Shown here one piece after another: positions 53,570 through 62,201 of a DNA stretch of 64,000 bases. Origin of the DNA: Acidobacteriota bacterium (GTDB lineage: Bacteria > Acidobacteriota > Terriglobia > Terriglobales > Acidobacteriaceae); the NCBI GenBank assembly GCA_021781795.1, contig JAJXWA010000001.1:310001-374000 (forward strand). Reading direction: 5' to 3'. The position numbers and the translations under genes were made by a program. The notes under the pieces are model-generated. The model ran no database searches. It was not told the origin of the DNA and was given only the letters and a program-made list of their open reading frames with translations. Every line of letters starts with the position of its first letter. Positions within the stretch are counted from its first letter, which is position 1.

Positions 53570-54982
53570 TCAGTTCTGGTCGTCGCGGCGATGGAGCGTG
53601 GGCCGGTCCGTGGAGGAGGAGTTGCTGCTGTCGGTGGTGGAACTGCCGTTGCCGGAGCTTGAGTCGGTGCTGGCGCGGCGGAGCGAGGGCTTCGGGCCTC
53701 CCTTATTGTCGAGGAGACGGCGTTTGTTTTCGATGCGCGCGAGGCGGGCCTTCACATCGTCGAACTCAGAGGTCGTGACGAGGTATTCGTCCTTGGCGGG
53801 CAGGATGCGGGCAATCTCCTCCTGCGAGTGGAGGATACGATCGGGCGTCTGCGGGTGATCGGAGAAGGCGCGCGAGACGAGGCCGGGCTTGCGCTTTTCG
53901 AGGGCCTGGATCTTTTCAAAGAAGTCGATAAAGGCCTGCGGATCGTAACCGGCCCGGTACATGTACTGAACGCCGAGGTAATCGGCTTGCGCCTCGAAGT
54001 CGCGTGAGAACTGGAGGAAGGCGATGGGGATGGCGAGTTGCGAGGCCTCGTAGATGCCGTAGCCGGTCCAGGAGTAGCCGGTCATCATGATGAGCGGGAT
54101 GGAGCCAATCTGGGCGTAATTCATGCGCGTCATCTCGCGGGCGGCGTGATGCGCACAGACGTGGGCGGTTTCATGGGCCATGACGCCGGCCATCTCGGCT
54201 TCCTCGTCGGCATTGAGGATGAGGCCGGAGTTGACGTAGAAGAAGCCGCCGGGGAGGGCCATGGCGTTGATTTCATCGGAATCAATGACCTTGATGGTGA
54301 AGGGCACCTTGCAGTCGGAGTTCTTGACGATGTTCTGGCCGATGCGGTTGACGTACTCGGTGACGACGGGATCGGTGATGAAGCGGGTGGTCTTCTCAAT
54401 CTCGTCGGCGTACTGCTTGCCCATCTTGATCTCGGAGTCCGTCGAGTACCAGTTGCCGAGGCCGCGGCCGCCGATTTCGCGGTTGCCGACGGCGTTGACA
54501 TCTTCGACGCTGCCGGGCTTGACCTTGATGAGGTCGCTGCCGACGCCGACGACCTTATCGGGATCGACGTTTACGTCGCCTTTGACAGGGGTGGTGCCGG
54601 GCTCTACATCGTCGTCTGAGTTCTTGTCGTGCTTGCCATGCTTCTTGTTCGTGCTGGAGGCGCCGGGCGGGGGTGCGGGTACGTCGCCGGCGACGGGCTG
54701 GGTGCCGGGAGCGGGCTGCGTCGAGGGCGTTGTGGTGCTGGACTCATCTTTACGATGCAGTACCGGACCGGAGTTGGATGGGGCGGAAGCGGAACTCGTG
54801 GAGGACTGAGCCGGTGTGGACGCGGGGGCAGGCTGCTGGGCCGGAGCGGAGGCAGCGGGCGCGGAGGAGGGTGCCTGCGCCGGGGTTTGCTGCGCAGTGG
54901 ACTGGGCCACCAGAGTCGCGGGGATGGCGAGGATGGCGGCAAACAGTAAGAGCTGCATGAATCGCGCTTGTGCCCTTCGCAT
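53570..54982 (-). CDS. M48-family envelope metalloprotease
   Basis: The 470-residue protein has a signal peptide (LLLFAAILAIPATLVAQ), a long Pro/Ala/Gln/Ser linker (30-110), a charged segment, and an M48 protease domain. Zinc site HETAH (His270, Glu271, His274) and the third ligand Glu330 in RDFEAQADYLG are intact. The start ATG at 54982 has GGAGG seven bases upstream; longer frames upstream are not supported. BepA/YfgC-type proteases of this family act in outer-membrane quality control, but the long linker is unusual. The C-terminus is Ser/Gly/Asn-rich. It is divergent from the SpoIIE phosphatase gene. Confidence 0.88.
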   Translation of the reverse strand: MRRAQARFMQLLLFAAILAIPATLVAQSTAQQTPAQAPSSAPAASAPAQQPAPASTPAQSSTSSASAPSNSGPVLHRKDESSTTTPSTQPAPGTQPVAGDVPAPPPGASSTNKKHGKHDKNSDDDVEPGTTPVKGDVNVDPDKVVGVGSDLIKVKPGSVEDVNAVGNREIGGRGLGNWYSTDSEIKMGKQYADEIEKTTRFITDPVVTEYVNRIGQNIVKNSDCKVPFTIKVIDSDEINAMALPGGFFYVNSGLILNADEEAEMAGVMAHETAHVCAHHAAREMTRMNYAQIGSIPLIMMTGYSWTGYGIYEASQLAIPIAFLQFSRDFEAQADYLGVQYMYRAGYDPQAFIDFFEKIQALEKRKPGLVSRAFSDHPQTPDRILHSQEEIARILPAKDEYLVTTSEFDDVKARLARIENKRRLLDNKGGPKPSLRRASTDSSSGNGSSTTDSSNSSSTDRPTLHRRDDQN

Positions 54983-55170
54983 GATGACCCTCCAGCGGCA
55001 GACTCCCGCCCGGAAGCTGCGCTCCAATACCTTAGACGCTAGTATGGCGCGGACGGATTGAAGGGGCAAAGATTTATTTCGGTGGGAGGGACAGCGGTTG
55101 GGGCGGGAACATCTTTGGGATGGCGCGCCGGGTGGATTAGAGTGGTGAACAAAGCGCGCGGAGGACTTTG

Positions 55171-57309
55171 GTGCGACGGAAGTTATGGAGCGGAGTTGTG
55201 GCGGGGTTCGTGTGCCTGGCGGCGGCTGGTGCGGCAGCACAGCGGCATGGAGCCGCTTCCCTTGCGAATACCCTGGTTCCGGAGAAGCACCTTCCGGCCG
55301 CGCGGGCCGATGCTCCGGCGGTACCTGCGATTGTGTTTGATGCGACGCACATGGGCGCACCGCTCGTGCTGGATCGCGGATGGCGCGTGGGCGTGACGAG
55401 CAACAAAGCCGCGGCGGGAGTGGACTTTGACGATTCCACCTGGCCGGTAAAGAATGCAGGCGACTCGCTGGACGGCCTGCAGGACCTGGATCATCCGGAA
55501 GATGCCGGCAGTCTGAAGCCTGGGCAACCACCGCAGCAGCATGGACACGGCAGGCCTTTTGTATGGTTCCGGCTGCATGTGAAATTGCCACCCCAGCATG
55601 GGCCGCTGGCCCTGCTGATTGCGCTGCCGGTGGTGCCGAGCACGGGGATGTCAATCGATCCAGGCGGACCGGGCGTGACGGTATATGCCAACGGAAAGGA
55701 GATCGACCCGGAGGGTCCGCATGGCTCTGCTCCGGAGATGTTTCAGGAGATCAGCCGGCTCTACAAGCTTCCGCTTTCGGATGCGGATACGGACCTGACG
55801 CTGGTGGCGCGGACGATCTACATTCCCTTCGGGGTTGGATCCTTCACGAATTTCTTCACCCTGCGCACACTGGAACTTGGCGTCGAGTCTGATCTGCGGA
55901 AGGAACTTGACCTGTGGTCGGCTCACAACCTGTTTGAGCGGCTGCCGAGGCTTGTGAGCGCGATTTTGCTAACGGTACTGACGGTGTTTCTGCTGGCGCT
56001 TTACATGACGCAGAAGGGCCACGTGGAGTACCTGTGGCTGGCGTTGCATGAGCTGGCCCAGGCGCCGATTGCGTTTATCGATCTGGCGGGAAGCTCGGCG
56101 ATGCTGGACCGGGGATTGTATGCCGCGGTGGTACTGCAACTGGTGGTCATCTCAGCGTATCTGTATTTTGAGTTTCTGGTGGCGTTTCTGTCGCTGAAGA
56201 GGCGCTGGTTCATTCTGCTGCTGCGCTGGTCTTCGCCCGTGCTGCTGGGGGTGGGGCCGACGCTGGAGCTTTTGTTTGGCTACCATGCGTGGTTCTGGAT
56301 TTTTGTTACGGGGGCCATCTGGCTAGGCGCGCTTCTGTGGATGATTGGATGGTCAGCGTTCATCTTCTCGACGCTGATTCTGGCGACGCTCAGGAAGAAT
56401 TTCGAGGCGGGGATGCTGCTGATTCCGCTGCTGCTGACCATTGTGGGGATTGCGGACCCAATTTTAAGCGGGAGCCTGAACTCCTGGAGCGGCCAGGCCT
56501 ACCACTCGCCGCTGACCTTGCAGGCGGGGCAGATTCCGATTCACTTTGCGTCGGTCGCGGATTTTGCCGGGCTGCTGGCGATTGTGCTGATCATCTTTGT
56601 GCGCTTTCTGCGCGTACAGCATGACCAGGAGCGGGCCGCGAGCGAACTGGCGGCAGCGCGCACCGTGCAGGAACTCATGATTCCCAAGGAGCAGCAACGG
56701 ACTCCGGGGTATGCAGTGGATTCGGTGTATAACCCGGCGGCGGAGGTAGGCGGCGACTTTTTCCACGTGGAGGCGACCGAGGACGGAGCGCTGCTGGTGG
56801 TGGTGGGCGATGTGGCGGGCAAGGGCCTGCAGGCGGCGATGCGGGTGTCCATGATCATGGGAGCGCTGCGGCGGACGACGGAACGAAGTCCAGCGAAGAT
56901 TCTTGCTTCATTGAATCGCGTGCTGGATGGCAGTGCGAGCCTGACGACGTGTCAGGCGGTGCTGCTGCGCGCGGACGGCGAAGTTACTCTTTCGAGCGCG
57001 GGGCACCTGCCGCCGTATCTCAACAGCCAGGAAGTGAAGGTACCGGGCGGCCTGCCGCTGGGCGTGGTGCCGGACGGAACCTATGAAGAAGTGCAGCTCT
57101 ATCTGCACCCAGGCGACAGGCTGCTGCTGCTTTCGGATGGCGTGGTGGAAGCACGGAAGCCTTCGGGGGAGCTGTTTGGATTTGACCGCGTGCAGAACCT
57201 TAGCAACCAGTCGGCGTTTTACATTGCGGATGCGGCGAAAGAGTTTGGTCAGGAAGACGACATCACAGTGGTGACGGTGCGAAGACTGGCTGAGGCTGTG
57301 GCAGCGTAG
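55171..57309 (+). CDS. membrane PP2C/SpoIIE phosphatase with periplasmic sensor region
   Basis: The 712-residue protein starts with GTG (GGAGG six bases upstream) and a signal peptide ending near AAAQR. A periplasmic region of about 240 residues, six or seven membrane helices (about 267-500), and a C-terminal SpoIIE/RsbU PP2C domain follow. The metal and catalytic signatures VGGDFFHVE, VVGDVAGKG and QEDDITVV are present. Such enzymes dephosphorylate anti-sigma-factor antagonists in partner-switching stress pathways; no RsbV/RsbW-type gene is adjacent. The periplasmic part may sense envelope ligands. It ends in a strong terminator and converges on the inositol-phosphate synthase gene. Confidence 0.88.
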   Translation: MRRKLWSGVVAGFVCLAAAGAAAQRHGAASLANTLVPEKHLPAARADAPAVPAIVFDATHMGAPLVLDRGWRVGVTSNKAAAGVDFDDSTWPVKNAGDSLDGLQDLDHPEDAGSLKPGQPPQQHGHGRPFVWFRLHVKLPPQHGPLALLIALPVVPSTGMSIDPGGPGVTVYANGKEIDPEGPHGSAPEMFQEISRLYKLPLSDADTDLTLVARTIYIPFGVGSFTNFFTLRTLELGVESDLRKELDLWSAHNLFERLPRLVSAILLTVLTVFLLALYMTQKGHVEYLWLALHELAQAPIAFIDLAGSSAMLDRGLYAAVVLQLVVISAYLYFEFLVAFLSLKRRWFILLLRWSSPVLLGVGPTLELLFGYHAWFWIFVTGAIWLGALLWMIGWSAFIFSTLILATLRKNFEAGMLLIPLLLTIVGIADPILSGSLNSWSGQAYHSPLTLQAGQIPIHFASVADFAGLLAIVLIIFVRFLRVQHDQERAASELAAARTVQELMIPKEQQRTPGYAVDSVYNPAAEVGGDFFHVEATEDGALLVVVGDVAGKGLQAAMRVSMIMGALRRTTERSPAKILASLNRVLDGSASLTTCQAVLLRADGEVTLSSAGHLPPYLNSQEVKVPGGLPLGVVPDGTYEEVQLYLHPGDRLLLLSDGVVEARKPSGELFGFDRVQNLSNQSAFYIADAAKEFGQEDDITVVTVRRLAEAVAA

Positions 57310-57337
57310 GCCAAGCGCACCACGATGCAGAGACAAG

Positions 57338-57368
57338 AAAAGCCCCATCCATGACGGATGGGGCTTTT
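57338..57368. terminator. bidirectional terminator between SpoIIE phosphatase and inositol-phosphate synthase genes
   Basis: AAAAGCCCCATCC and GGATGGGGCTTTT form a 13-bp perfect stem around ATGAC, with T-runs in both directions. Confidence 0.9.
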
Positions 57369-57406
57369 GTGTTGACCTGCGGCACAGCGCGTTGCGCGAT
57401 GTCGCA

Positions 57407-58753
57407 TCAGTCGTAGTATTCGAGTCCGAGGTGGGTGATGAGGTCCGCACCCATGATGTGACGCAGGGTGTTCTTGAGCTTCATCGACTGGATGAAGAGA
57501 TCGTGCTCGGGGTAGAGGCCTTCGGCGGTCTGAGGTGACTTGAGGTAGAAGCTGAGCCACTCCTGGATGCCGATGGACTGGAGCGAGGGCGTGCGCTTGG
57601 CGAGGTCAAGGAAGAGGACCAGGTCGAGCGCGATGGGCGCGGCGAGGATGGAGTCGCGGCAGAGGAAGTCCACCTTGATCTGCATTGGGTAGCCGAGCCA
57701 GCCGAAGATGTCGATGTTGTCCCAGGCTTCCTTTTCGTCGCCGCGGGGCGGGTAATAGTTGATGCGGATCTTGTGGTAGATGTCCTTGTAGAGATCGGGG
57801 TAGAGCTCGGGCTGGAAGATGTATTCGAGCGAGCCGAGTTTGGACTCTTCCTTGGTCTTGAAGGACTGCGGATCGTCGAGGACTTCGCCGTCGCGATTGC
57901 CGAGGATGTTGGTGGAGAACCAGCCGCGGACGCCGAGCATGCGAGCCTTAAAGGCCGGCGCGAGGACGGTCTTCATGAAGGTCTGGCCGGTCTTGAAGTC
58001 CTTGCCGCAGATGGGCGCGGCGTTCTTCTTGGAGAGCTCGATGAGTGCGGGCGCGTCGACGGTGAGGTTGGGCGCGCCGTTGGCGAAGGGCACGCCTTCA
58101 CTGAGCGCGGCGTAGGCGTAGATCTGCGAAGGCGCGATGCCGATGTCGTTGGAGTCGAGGCCCTTCTCAAAGGCTGCGAGCGACTGATGGACGGCGGTGG
58201 GCTCGAGGAAGATTTCCGTGGAGCCGGCCCAGATCATGACGACGCGATCGACAGTCTTCTTGAAGTTGCGAATGTCTTCGATGACCTGATTGGCGAGGTC
58301 GCGCTTGGTCTTGCCCTTCTTGACGTGGGTGCCGTTGAGGCGCTTGACGTAGTACTGGTCAAAGACAGCCGGCATGGGCTTGATGGTTTCGAGATAGGGC
58401 TTGAGCTTGGCCAGCGTCTCCTTGTCGAGAACGGCAGCATGCGCGGCGGCCTCGTAGACGTTGTCTTCAAAGATGTCCCAGCCGGCGAAGACGATGTCGT
58501 TGAGGTCGGCGAGTGGGACAAAATCCTTGATAAGAGGCGACTGATTCTCGGTCCGTTTGCCGAGGCGGATGGTTCCCATCTGCGTGAGGGAGCCAATCGG
58601 CTTGGCCAGTCCGCGACGGACAGCCTCAACGCCAGCGATCATGGTGGTGGCTACGGCGCCCAGGCCGATGACCATCACACCCAGTTTGCCCTTGGCGGGC
58701 GCAATCGGTGCTGCACCAGCGGTCTTTTGGCCGCCTTGCGCTTCAGTTGACAT
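57407..58753 (-). CDS. ino1: myo-inositol-1-phosphate synthase
   Basis: The 448-residue NAD-dependent enzyme converts glucose-6-phosphate to inositol-3-phosphate. It opens with a Rossmann motif (VMVIGLGAVATTMIAGVEA), and shows NGAPNLTVDAPAL, GKDFKTGQTFMKTVLAPAFKAR in part, and LCRDSILAAPIALDLVLFLDLA. These match the prokaryotic/archaeal MIPS group. AGGAGA precedes the ATG at 58753; a 24-codon upstream extension is unsupported. Inositol in bacteria is used for phosphatidylinositol lipids, mycothiol or osmolytes; no such pathway gene is adjacent. It converges with the SpoIIE phosphatase gene. Confidence 0.93.
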   Translation of the reverse strand: MSTEAQGGQKTAGAAPIAPAKGKLGVMVIGLGAVATTMIAGVEAVRRGLAKPIGSLTQMGTIRLGKRTENQSPLIKDFVPLADLNDIVFAGWDIFEDNVYEAAAHAAVLDKETLAKLKPYLETIKPMPAVFDQYYVKRLNGTHVKKGKTKRDLANQVIEDIRNFKKTVDRVVMIWAGSTEIFLEPTAVHQSLAAFEKGLDSNDIGIAPSQIYAYAALSEGVPFANGAPNLTVDAPALIELSKKNAAPICGKDFKTGQTFMKTVLAPAFKARMLGVRGWFSTNILGNRDGEVLDDPQSFKTKEESKLGSLEYIFQPELYPDLYKDIYHKIRINYYPPRGDEKEAWDNIDIFGWLGYPMQIKVDFLCRDSILAAPIALDLVLFLDLAKRTPSLQSIGIQEWLSFYLKSPQTAEGLYPEHDLFIQSMKLKNTLRHIMGADLITHLGLEYYD

Positions 58754-58867
58754 TGCTTCTCCTAACCTTCGATGGAATTGCTGCTGGACTGCGTACGAAC
58801 GATGAATGCGTTTTGAGCCAGACAAACCAGTTTACCCCCATGCGGGCGGCTCGCGTCTCGAGGCGGG

Positions 58868-59506
58868 CTAGGCAGACTCCTCTCTGCCGTTGCGATTGAT
58901 ATGGGCCCAGACAAACCAGATGAGGGCTGCGACGAGGGTGATTTCCACGGCGACATGAAAGCGGTGGAAGGCCTGCTCGAAGCGCGGGTCGGTGTGCCAC
59001 TTCTCGCCGAGCTTCATGCCGACATAGGCGAGGACGAAGCACCACGGCCACGAGCCCACAAAAGTATAGATGTGGAAGCGGAGCTGGTTCATCTTTGCGA
59101 TGCCGGCGGGAAAGGCGATGAAGGTGCGCACGACGGGCAGCAGGCGCGCCAGCAGAACGGTGATGGAACCGTACTTCTCAAAGAACCAGGTCATGCGGGC
59201 GAGGTCATGATGGCTCATCAGGACCCATTTGCCGTAGCGCTCGACGAGTGGGCGGCCGCCTTTGGCGCCAATCCAGTAGGCGACGACAGAGCCTAGATTG
59301 CAGCCGATGGCGCCGGCCGTGGCGACCCAGAAAAGGCCCATGTGACCGAGATAGACGACGTAGCCGGCAAAGGGCATGATGACTTCAGACGGCAGCGGGA
59401 TGCAGGCCGACTCAATGCCCATGAGGAAGGCGATGCCGGCGTAGCCGCCGAGGTCGATGACACGCGTAATGAACTGGACCAGGACGGCGAGAATGTGTTC
59501 GGTCAT
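58868..59506 (-). CDS. DedA/SNARE-associated family membrane protein
   Basis: The 212-residue protein has the DedA pattern: an N-terminal re-entrant region with GYAGIAFLMGIESACIPLPSE in part, GAIGCNLGSVVAYWIGAKGG, and the ARLLPVVRTFIAFPAGIAKM motif, then two C-terminal helices. DedA proteins are inner-membrane transporters linked to undecaprenyl-phosphate or lipid recycling. The ATG at 59506 starts the conserved domain. TATACT ten bases upstream could be a -10 box, which would give a very short leader. It is divergent from hemQ. Confidence 0.92.
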   Translation of the reverse strand: MTEHILAVLVQFITRVIDLGGYAGIAFLMGIESACIPLPSEVIMPFAGYVVYLGHMGLFWVATAGAIGCNLGSVVAYWIGAKGGRPLVERYGKWVLMSHHDLARMTWFFEKYGSITVLLARLLPVVRTFIAFPAGIAKMNQLRFHIYTFVGSWPWCFVLAYVGMKLGEKWHTDPRFEQAFHRFHVAVEITLVAALIWFVWAHINRNGREESA

Positions 59507-59600
59507 TGGCGTACCCAGTATATAGGCCGGGCGCGCGGCTGAGACAGGCAGGATGCGCTGTTTGCTAGCATGAGGTTGGTGAAAACGAGAAGCAAACGAG

Positions 59601-60440
59601 GTGAATCGATTGAGTGAATTTCCGCCGGTTCCGTTGACGCTTGAGGGCGCGAGCACACTGCATCAGTTTTTTCGCTTTGACTGGAAGGCGTGGAAGGCGC
59701 TGCCCGCCGCGGAGCGTGGGCGCATTGCGGCCGATGCTGCGGCCGCGCTGAAGAAGATGGAACGCGCCAGCGCGGATGGGCCGGTGCAGACGGCGGTGTT
59801 CTCGCAGCTGGGGCACAAGGGCGATTTGATTCTGCTGCACTTTCGCGATTCGATGGAGGCGCTCAACCAGGCGGAGCTGGAGCTGGCACAGGGGCCGCTG
59901 TTTGACTTCATGGAGCTGCGTCATTCGTATGTGTCGGTGGTGGAGCTGGGACTGTATGAATCGACGCGGAAGACCTATGAGGCTGCGGCGGCGAAGGGAT
60001 TTGCGCAACATTCCGCTGAGTGGAACGCGGAGGTCGAAGCGAGCCTGCGGCGCGGCGCGGAGGCAATGAAGTCGCGGCTGTGGCCCGCAGTGCCGGAGAC
60101 GAAGTATCTGTGCTTCTATCCGATGGACCGCAAGCGCGGCGAGGAGAAGAATTGGTATGCGGTGCCCTTTGCCGAACGGCAGCGCATGATGCACGAGCAT
60201 GGGCTGATTGGGCGACGGTATGGGGATGTGGTGAAGCAGATCATCACAGGCTCGATTGGGATGGACGACTGGGAGTGGGGCGTGGACCTGTTCGCCGAGG
60301 ACCCGGTGGTGTTCAAGAAGCTGATCTACGAGATGCGGTTTGATGAAGTGAGCGCGGTGTATGCGCTGTTTGGGCAGTTCTTTCTGGGGCTGCGCCTGCC
60401 GGTGGAGAAGCTGGGCGGGTGGCTGGAGGGACGGCTCTAG
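59601..60440 (+). CDS. hemQ: coproheme decarboxylase (HemQ, chlorite dismutase-like family)
   Basis: The 279-residue protein matches the HemQ branch of the Cld/HemQ family: FFRFDWKAWKAL, HKGDLILLHFRDSMEAL, YVSVVELGLYESTRK, the CFYPMDRKRGEEKNWYAV segment and RQRMMHEHGLIGRRYGDVV in part, with GMDDWEWGVDLFAEDP. HemQ decarboxylates Fe-coproporphyrin III to heme b in the coproporphyrin-dependent pathway. The GTG start at 59601 has only a weak ribosome-binding site. It lies 3 kb from the hemACD operon. Peroxidase or chlorite activity cannot be excluded from sequence alone. Confidence 0.88.
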   Translation: MNRLSEFPPVPLTLEGASTLHQFFRFDWKAWKALPAAERGRIAADAAAALKKMERASADGPVQTAVFSQLGHKGDLILLHFRDSMEALNQAELELAQGPLFDFMELRHSYVSVVELGLYESTRKTYEAAAAKGFAQHSAEWNAEVEASLRRGAEAMKSRLWPAVPETKYLCFYPMDRKRGEEKNWYAVPFAERQRMMHEHGLIGRRYGDVVKQIITGSIGMDDWEWGVDLFAEDPVVFKKLIYEMRFDEVSAVYALFGQFFLGLRLPVEKLGGWLEGRL

Positions 60441-60514
60441 CGCCGGAGGCTTATCCGTATAGTTCGGCCGCGCTTGGAAGGCTTGACCCAATGCCTCGCC
60501 ACTTGGAGAGGAAG

Positions 60515-60576
60515 ACCCGGGCCTAAAGGCCCGTGATGGTGACATGGCTGGGTATTCAGGGGCCTGAAGGCCCCTG
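60515..60576 (+). repeat. two tandem short hairpins, GGCC-TRAA-GGCC type
   Basis: CGGGCC-TAAA-GGCCCG (60518-60533) and CAGGGGCC-TGAA-GGCCCCTG (60557-60576) lie 23 bases apart between hemQ and nth. Both share a GGCC-TRAA-GGCC core, which points to a dispersed repeat rather than a single terminator. Confidence 0.65.
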
Positions 60577-60694
60577 CTCCCTCCGTTATTCTTTGCGAAG
60601 TTACTTGAGATTGCCTGATCGTGCTCAATGTGGAGCGGTGGAGGCAAGATAAGACCTGCTCCATTCTGCGGGTTACAGATTTAGACTCCTAACC

Positions 60695-61393
60695 ATGCCT
60701 GCAAAGAAGACAAGTTCAGTGAAAGCTCCAAAGAAGCCTGCCCGAGGCGACCTTGCGCCGGAGCGGGTGGCGGCAATTTTGAAGGGGCTGGATGAGGCGT
60801 ATCCGGAGGCGGAGTGCGCGCTGGATCATCGCTCGCCGTGGGAGCTTCTGGTGGCGACGATTCTCTCTGCGCAGTGCACGGATGTGCGGGTGAACATGGT
60901 GACGCCGGAGCTGTTCCGGCGCTTCCCTACCCCGGCGGCGATGGCCAGGGCGAAGCCCGCAGAACTGGAGGCGCTGATTCGCTCGACGGGATTCTTTCGC
61001 AACAAGGCGAGGTCGATTCTGGGCGCGGCGCAGAAGATCACGAACGAGTTTGGCGGCAAAGTGCCGCAAACGCTGGCGGAGTTGACGACGGTGCCGGGCG
61101 CGGCGCGGAAGACGGCGAATGTGGTGCTTGGCGTGAGCTTCGGCAAGGCCGAGGGCGTGGTGGTGGATACGCATGTGTTGCGGATTGCGCGGCGGCTGGG
61201 GCTGGCCAAGGGCGATACCCCGCAGAAGGTGGAGCAGGAACTGATGCAGGTGCTGCCGCAGGAGCGATGGATTCGCTTCAGCCACCAGATCATTCATCAT
61301 GGGCGTGCGGTGTGCGATGCGCGCAAGCCGAAGTGCAGCCAGTGCAATCTGGAGACGCTGTGCAGGTCGAAAGATAAGACTTGGAGTAGCTAG
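60695..61393 (+). CDS. nth: endonuclease III
   Basis: The 232-residue base-excision DNA glycosylase/lyase removes oxidised pyrimidines. Catalytic Lys139 (TVPGAARKTANV, in the helix-hairpin-helix) and Asp158 (VVVDTH) are present, and the C-terminal 4Fe-4S motif is C207-x6-C214-x2-C217-x5-C223. A basic N-terminal extension (KKTSSVKAPKKP) may aid DNA binding. The ATG at 60695 is used. It converges on hemD with a 31-base gap. Confidence 0.96.
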   Translation: MPAKKTSSVKAPKKPARGDLAPERVAAILKGLDEAYPEAECALDHRSPWELLVATILSAQCTDVRVNMVTPELFRRFPTPAAMARAKPAELEALIRSTGFFRNKARSILGAAQKITNEFGGKVPQTLAELTTVPGAARKTANVVLGVSFGKAEGVVVDTHVLRIARRLGLAKGDTPQKVEQELMQVLPQERWIRFSHQIIHHGRAVCDARKPKCSQCNLETLCRSKDKTWSS

Positions 61394-61424
61394 CGGATCT
61401 GGCGGAGTTCGCGGGGTTCGTGCG

Positions 61425-62201
61425 TCAGCGAGAGAGCCAACTAGCGACAGCGGCGATGAGGCCCGGGATGTCATGCGGAGTGGCTTCGGCGGCGGGGGGC
61501 CAGTTGTGCTCGCGCAGGGTCTGACTGGTGATGGGGCCGATGGAGACGGCGGGGACTCCGGCGAAGGGAAAGGCGAGGCCAGCGGCGCGGGCGGCGTCGG
61601 CGAGATGGGTGACGCTGGAGGAGCTGGTGAAGGTGGCGGCGTCGATGCCCTGCTCCAATGCGGCGCGGAGCTGCGCGGGGGCAGCGGCGGGCATGGCGTT
61701 GCGATAGGCGTCGGCGACGTCCACGGTGGCTCCGGCAGCGCGGAGGGCGTCGGGGATGACGTCGCGGGCGACGGCGGCGCGGGCGAGCAGGACGCGCTTC
61801 CCGGCGATGGAGCCCTGGAGCGCGGCGACGAGGCTTTCAGCCACGTAGGCTTCCGGTACAAGAGCGACGGGCAGGCCGGCTTTGCGAGCTTCTTCGGCTG
61901 TGGCGAAGCCGACGGCGGCCACCTGCGGTGGGGCGGACTTCTCGAAGGAAATGCCCGTACGATGAGCGCGTTCGGCGAGGGCGCGGACGGCATTCGTGCT
62001 GGTGAGGATGAGCCAGTGGTAGCTCGAGAGCTGCCGGAGGGCCTGGTCAAGAGCGTCGAAGCTGGCGGGCGGCTGGATTTCAAGAACGGGAACTTCTACA
62101 GGGATAGCGCCGAGTGCGCGGAGACCCTGGCTGAGTTTTCCAGCCTGCGATGCGGCGCGGGTGACGAGGATGCGACGGCCGGCGAGGGACGGCGCGGTCA
62201 C
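61425..62201 (-). CDS. hemD: uroporphyrinogen-III synthase
   Basis: The 258-residue enzyme closes and inverts ring D of hydroxymethylbilane. Sequence similarity in this family is low; supporting features are the two-lobe pattern with AGRRILVTRAASQAGKLSQGL, ILTSTNAVRAL, VAAVGFATAEEA and FTSSSSVTHLADAA, and the position directly after hemC. It starts with GTG at 62201, overlapping the hemC stop (GTGA). Longer frames upstream are in hemC shadow. Confidence 0.92.
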   Translation of the reverse strand: MTAPSLAGRRILVTRAASQAGKLSQGLRALGAIPVEVPVLEIQPPASFDALDQALRQLSSYHWLILTSTNAVRALAERAHRTGISFEKSAPPQVAAVGFATAEEARKAGLPVALVPEAYVAESLVAALQGSIAGKRVLLARAAVARDVIPDALRAAGATVDVADAYRNAMPAAAPAQLRAALEQGIDAATFTSSSSVTHLADAARAAGLAFPFAGVPAVSIGPITSQTLREHNWPPAAEATPHDIPGLIAAVASWLSR

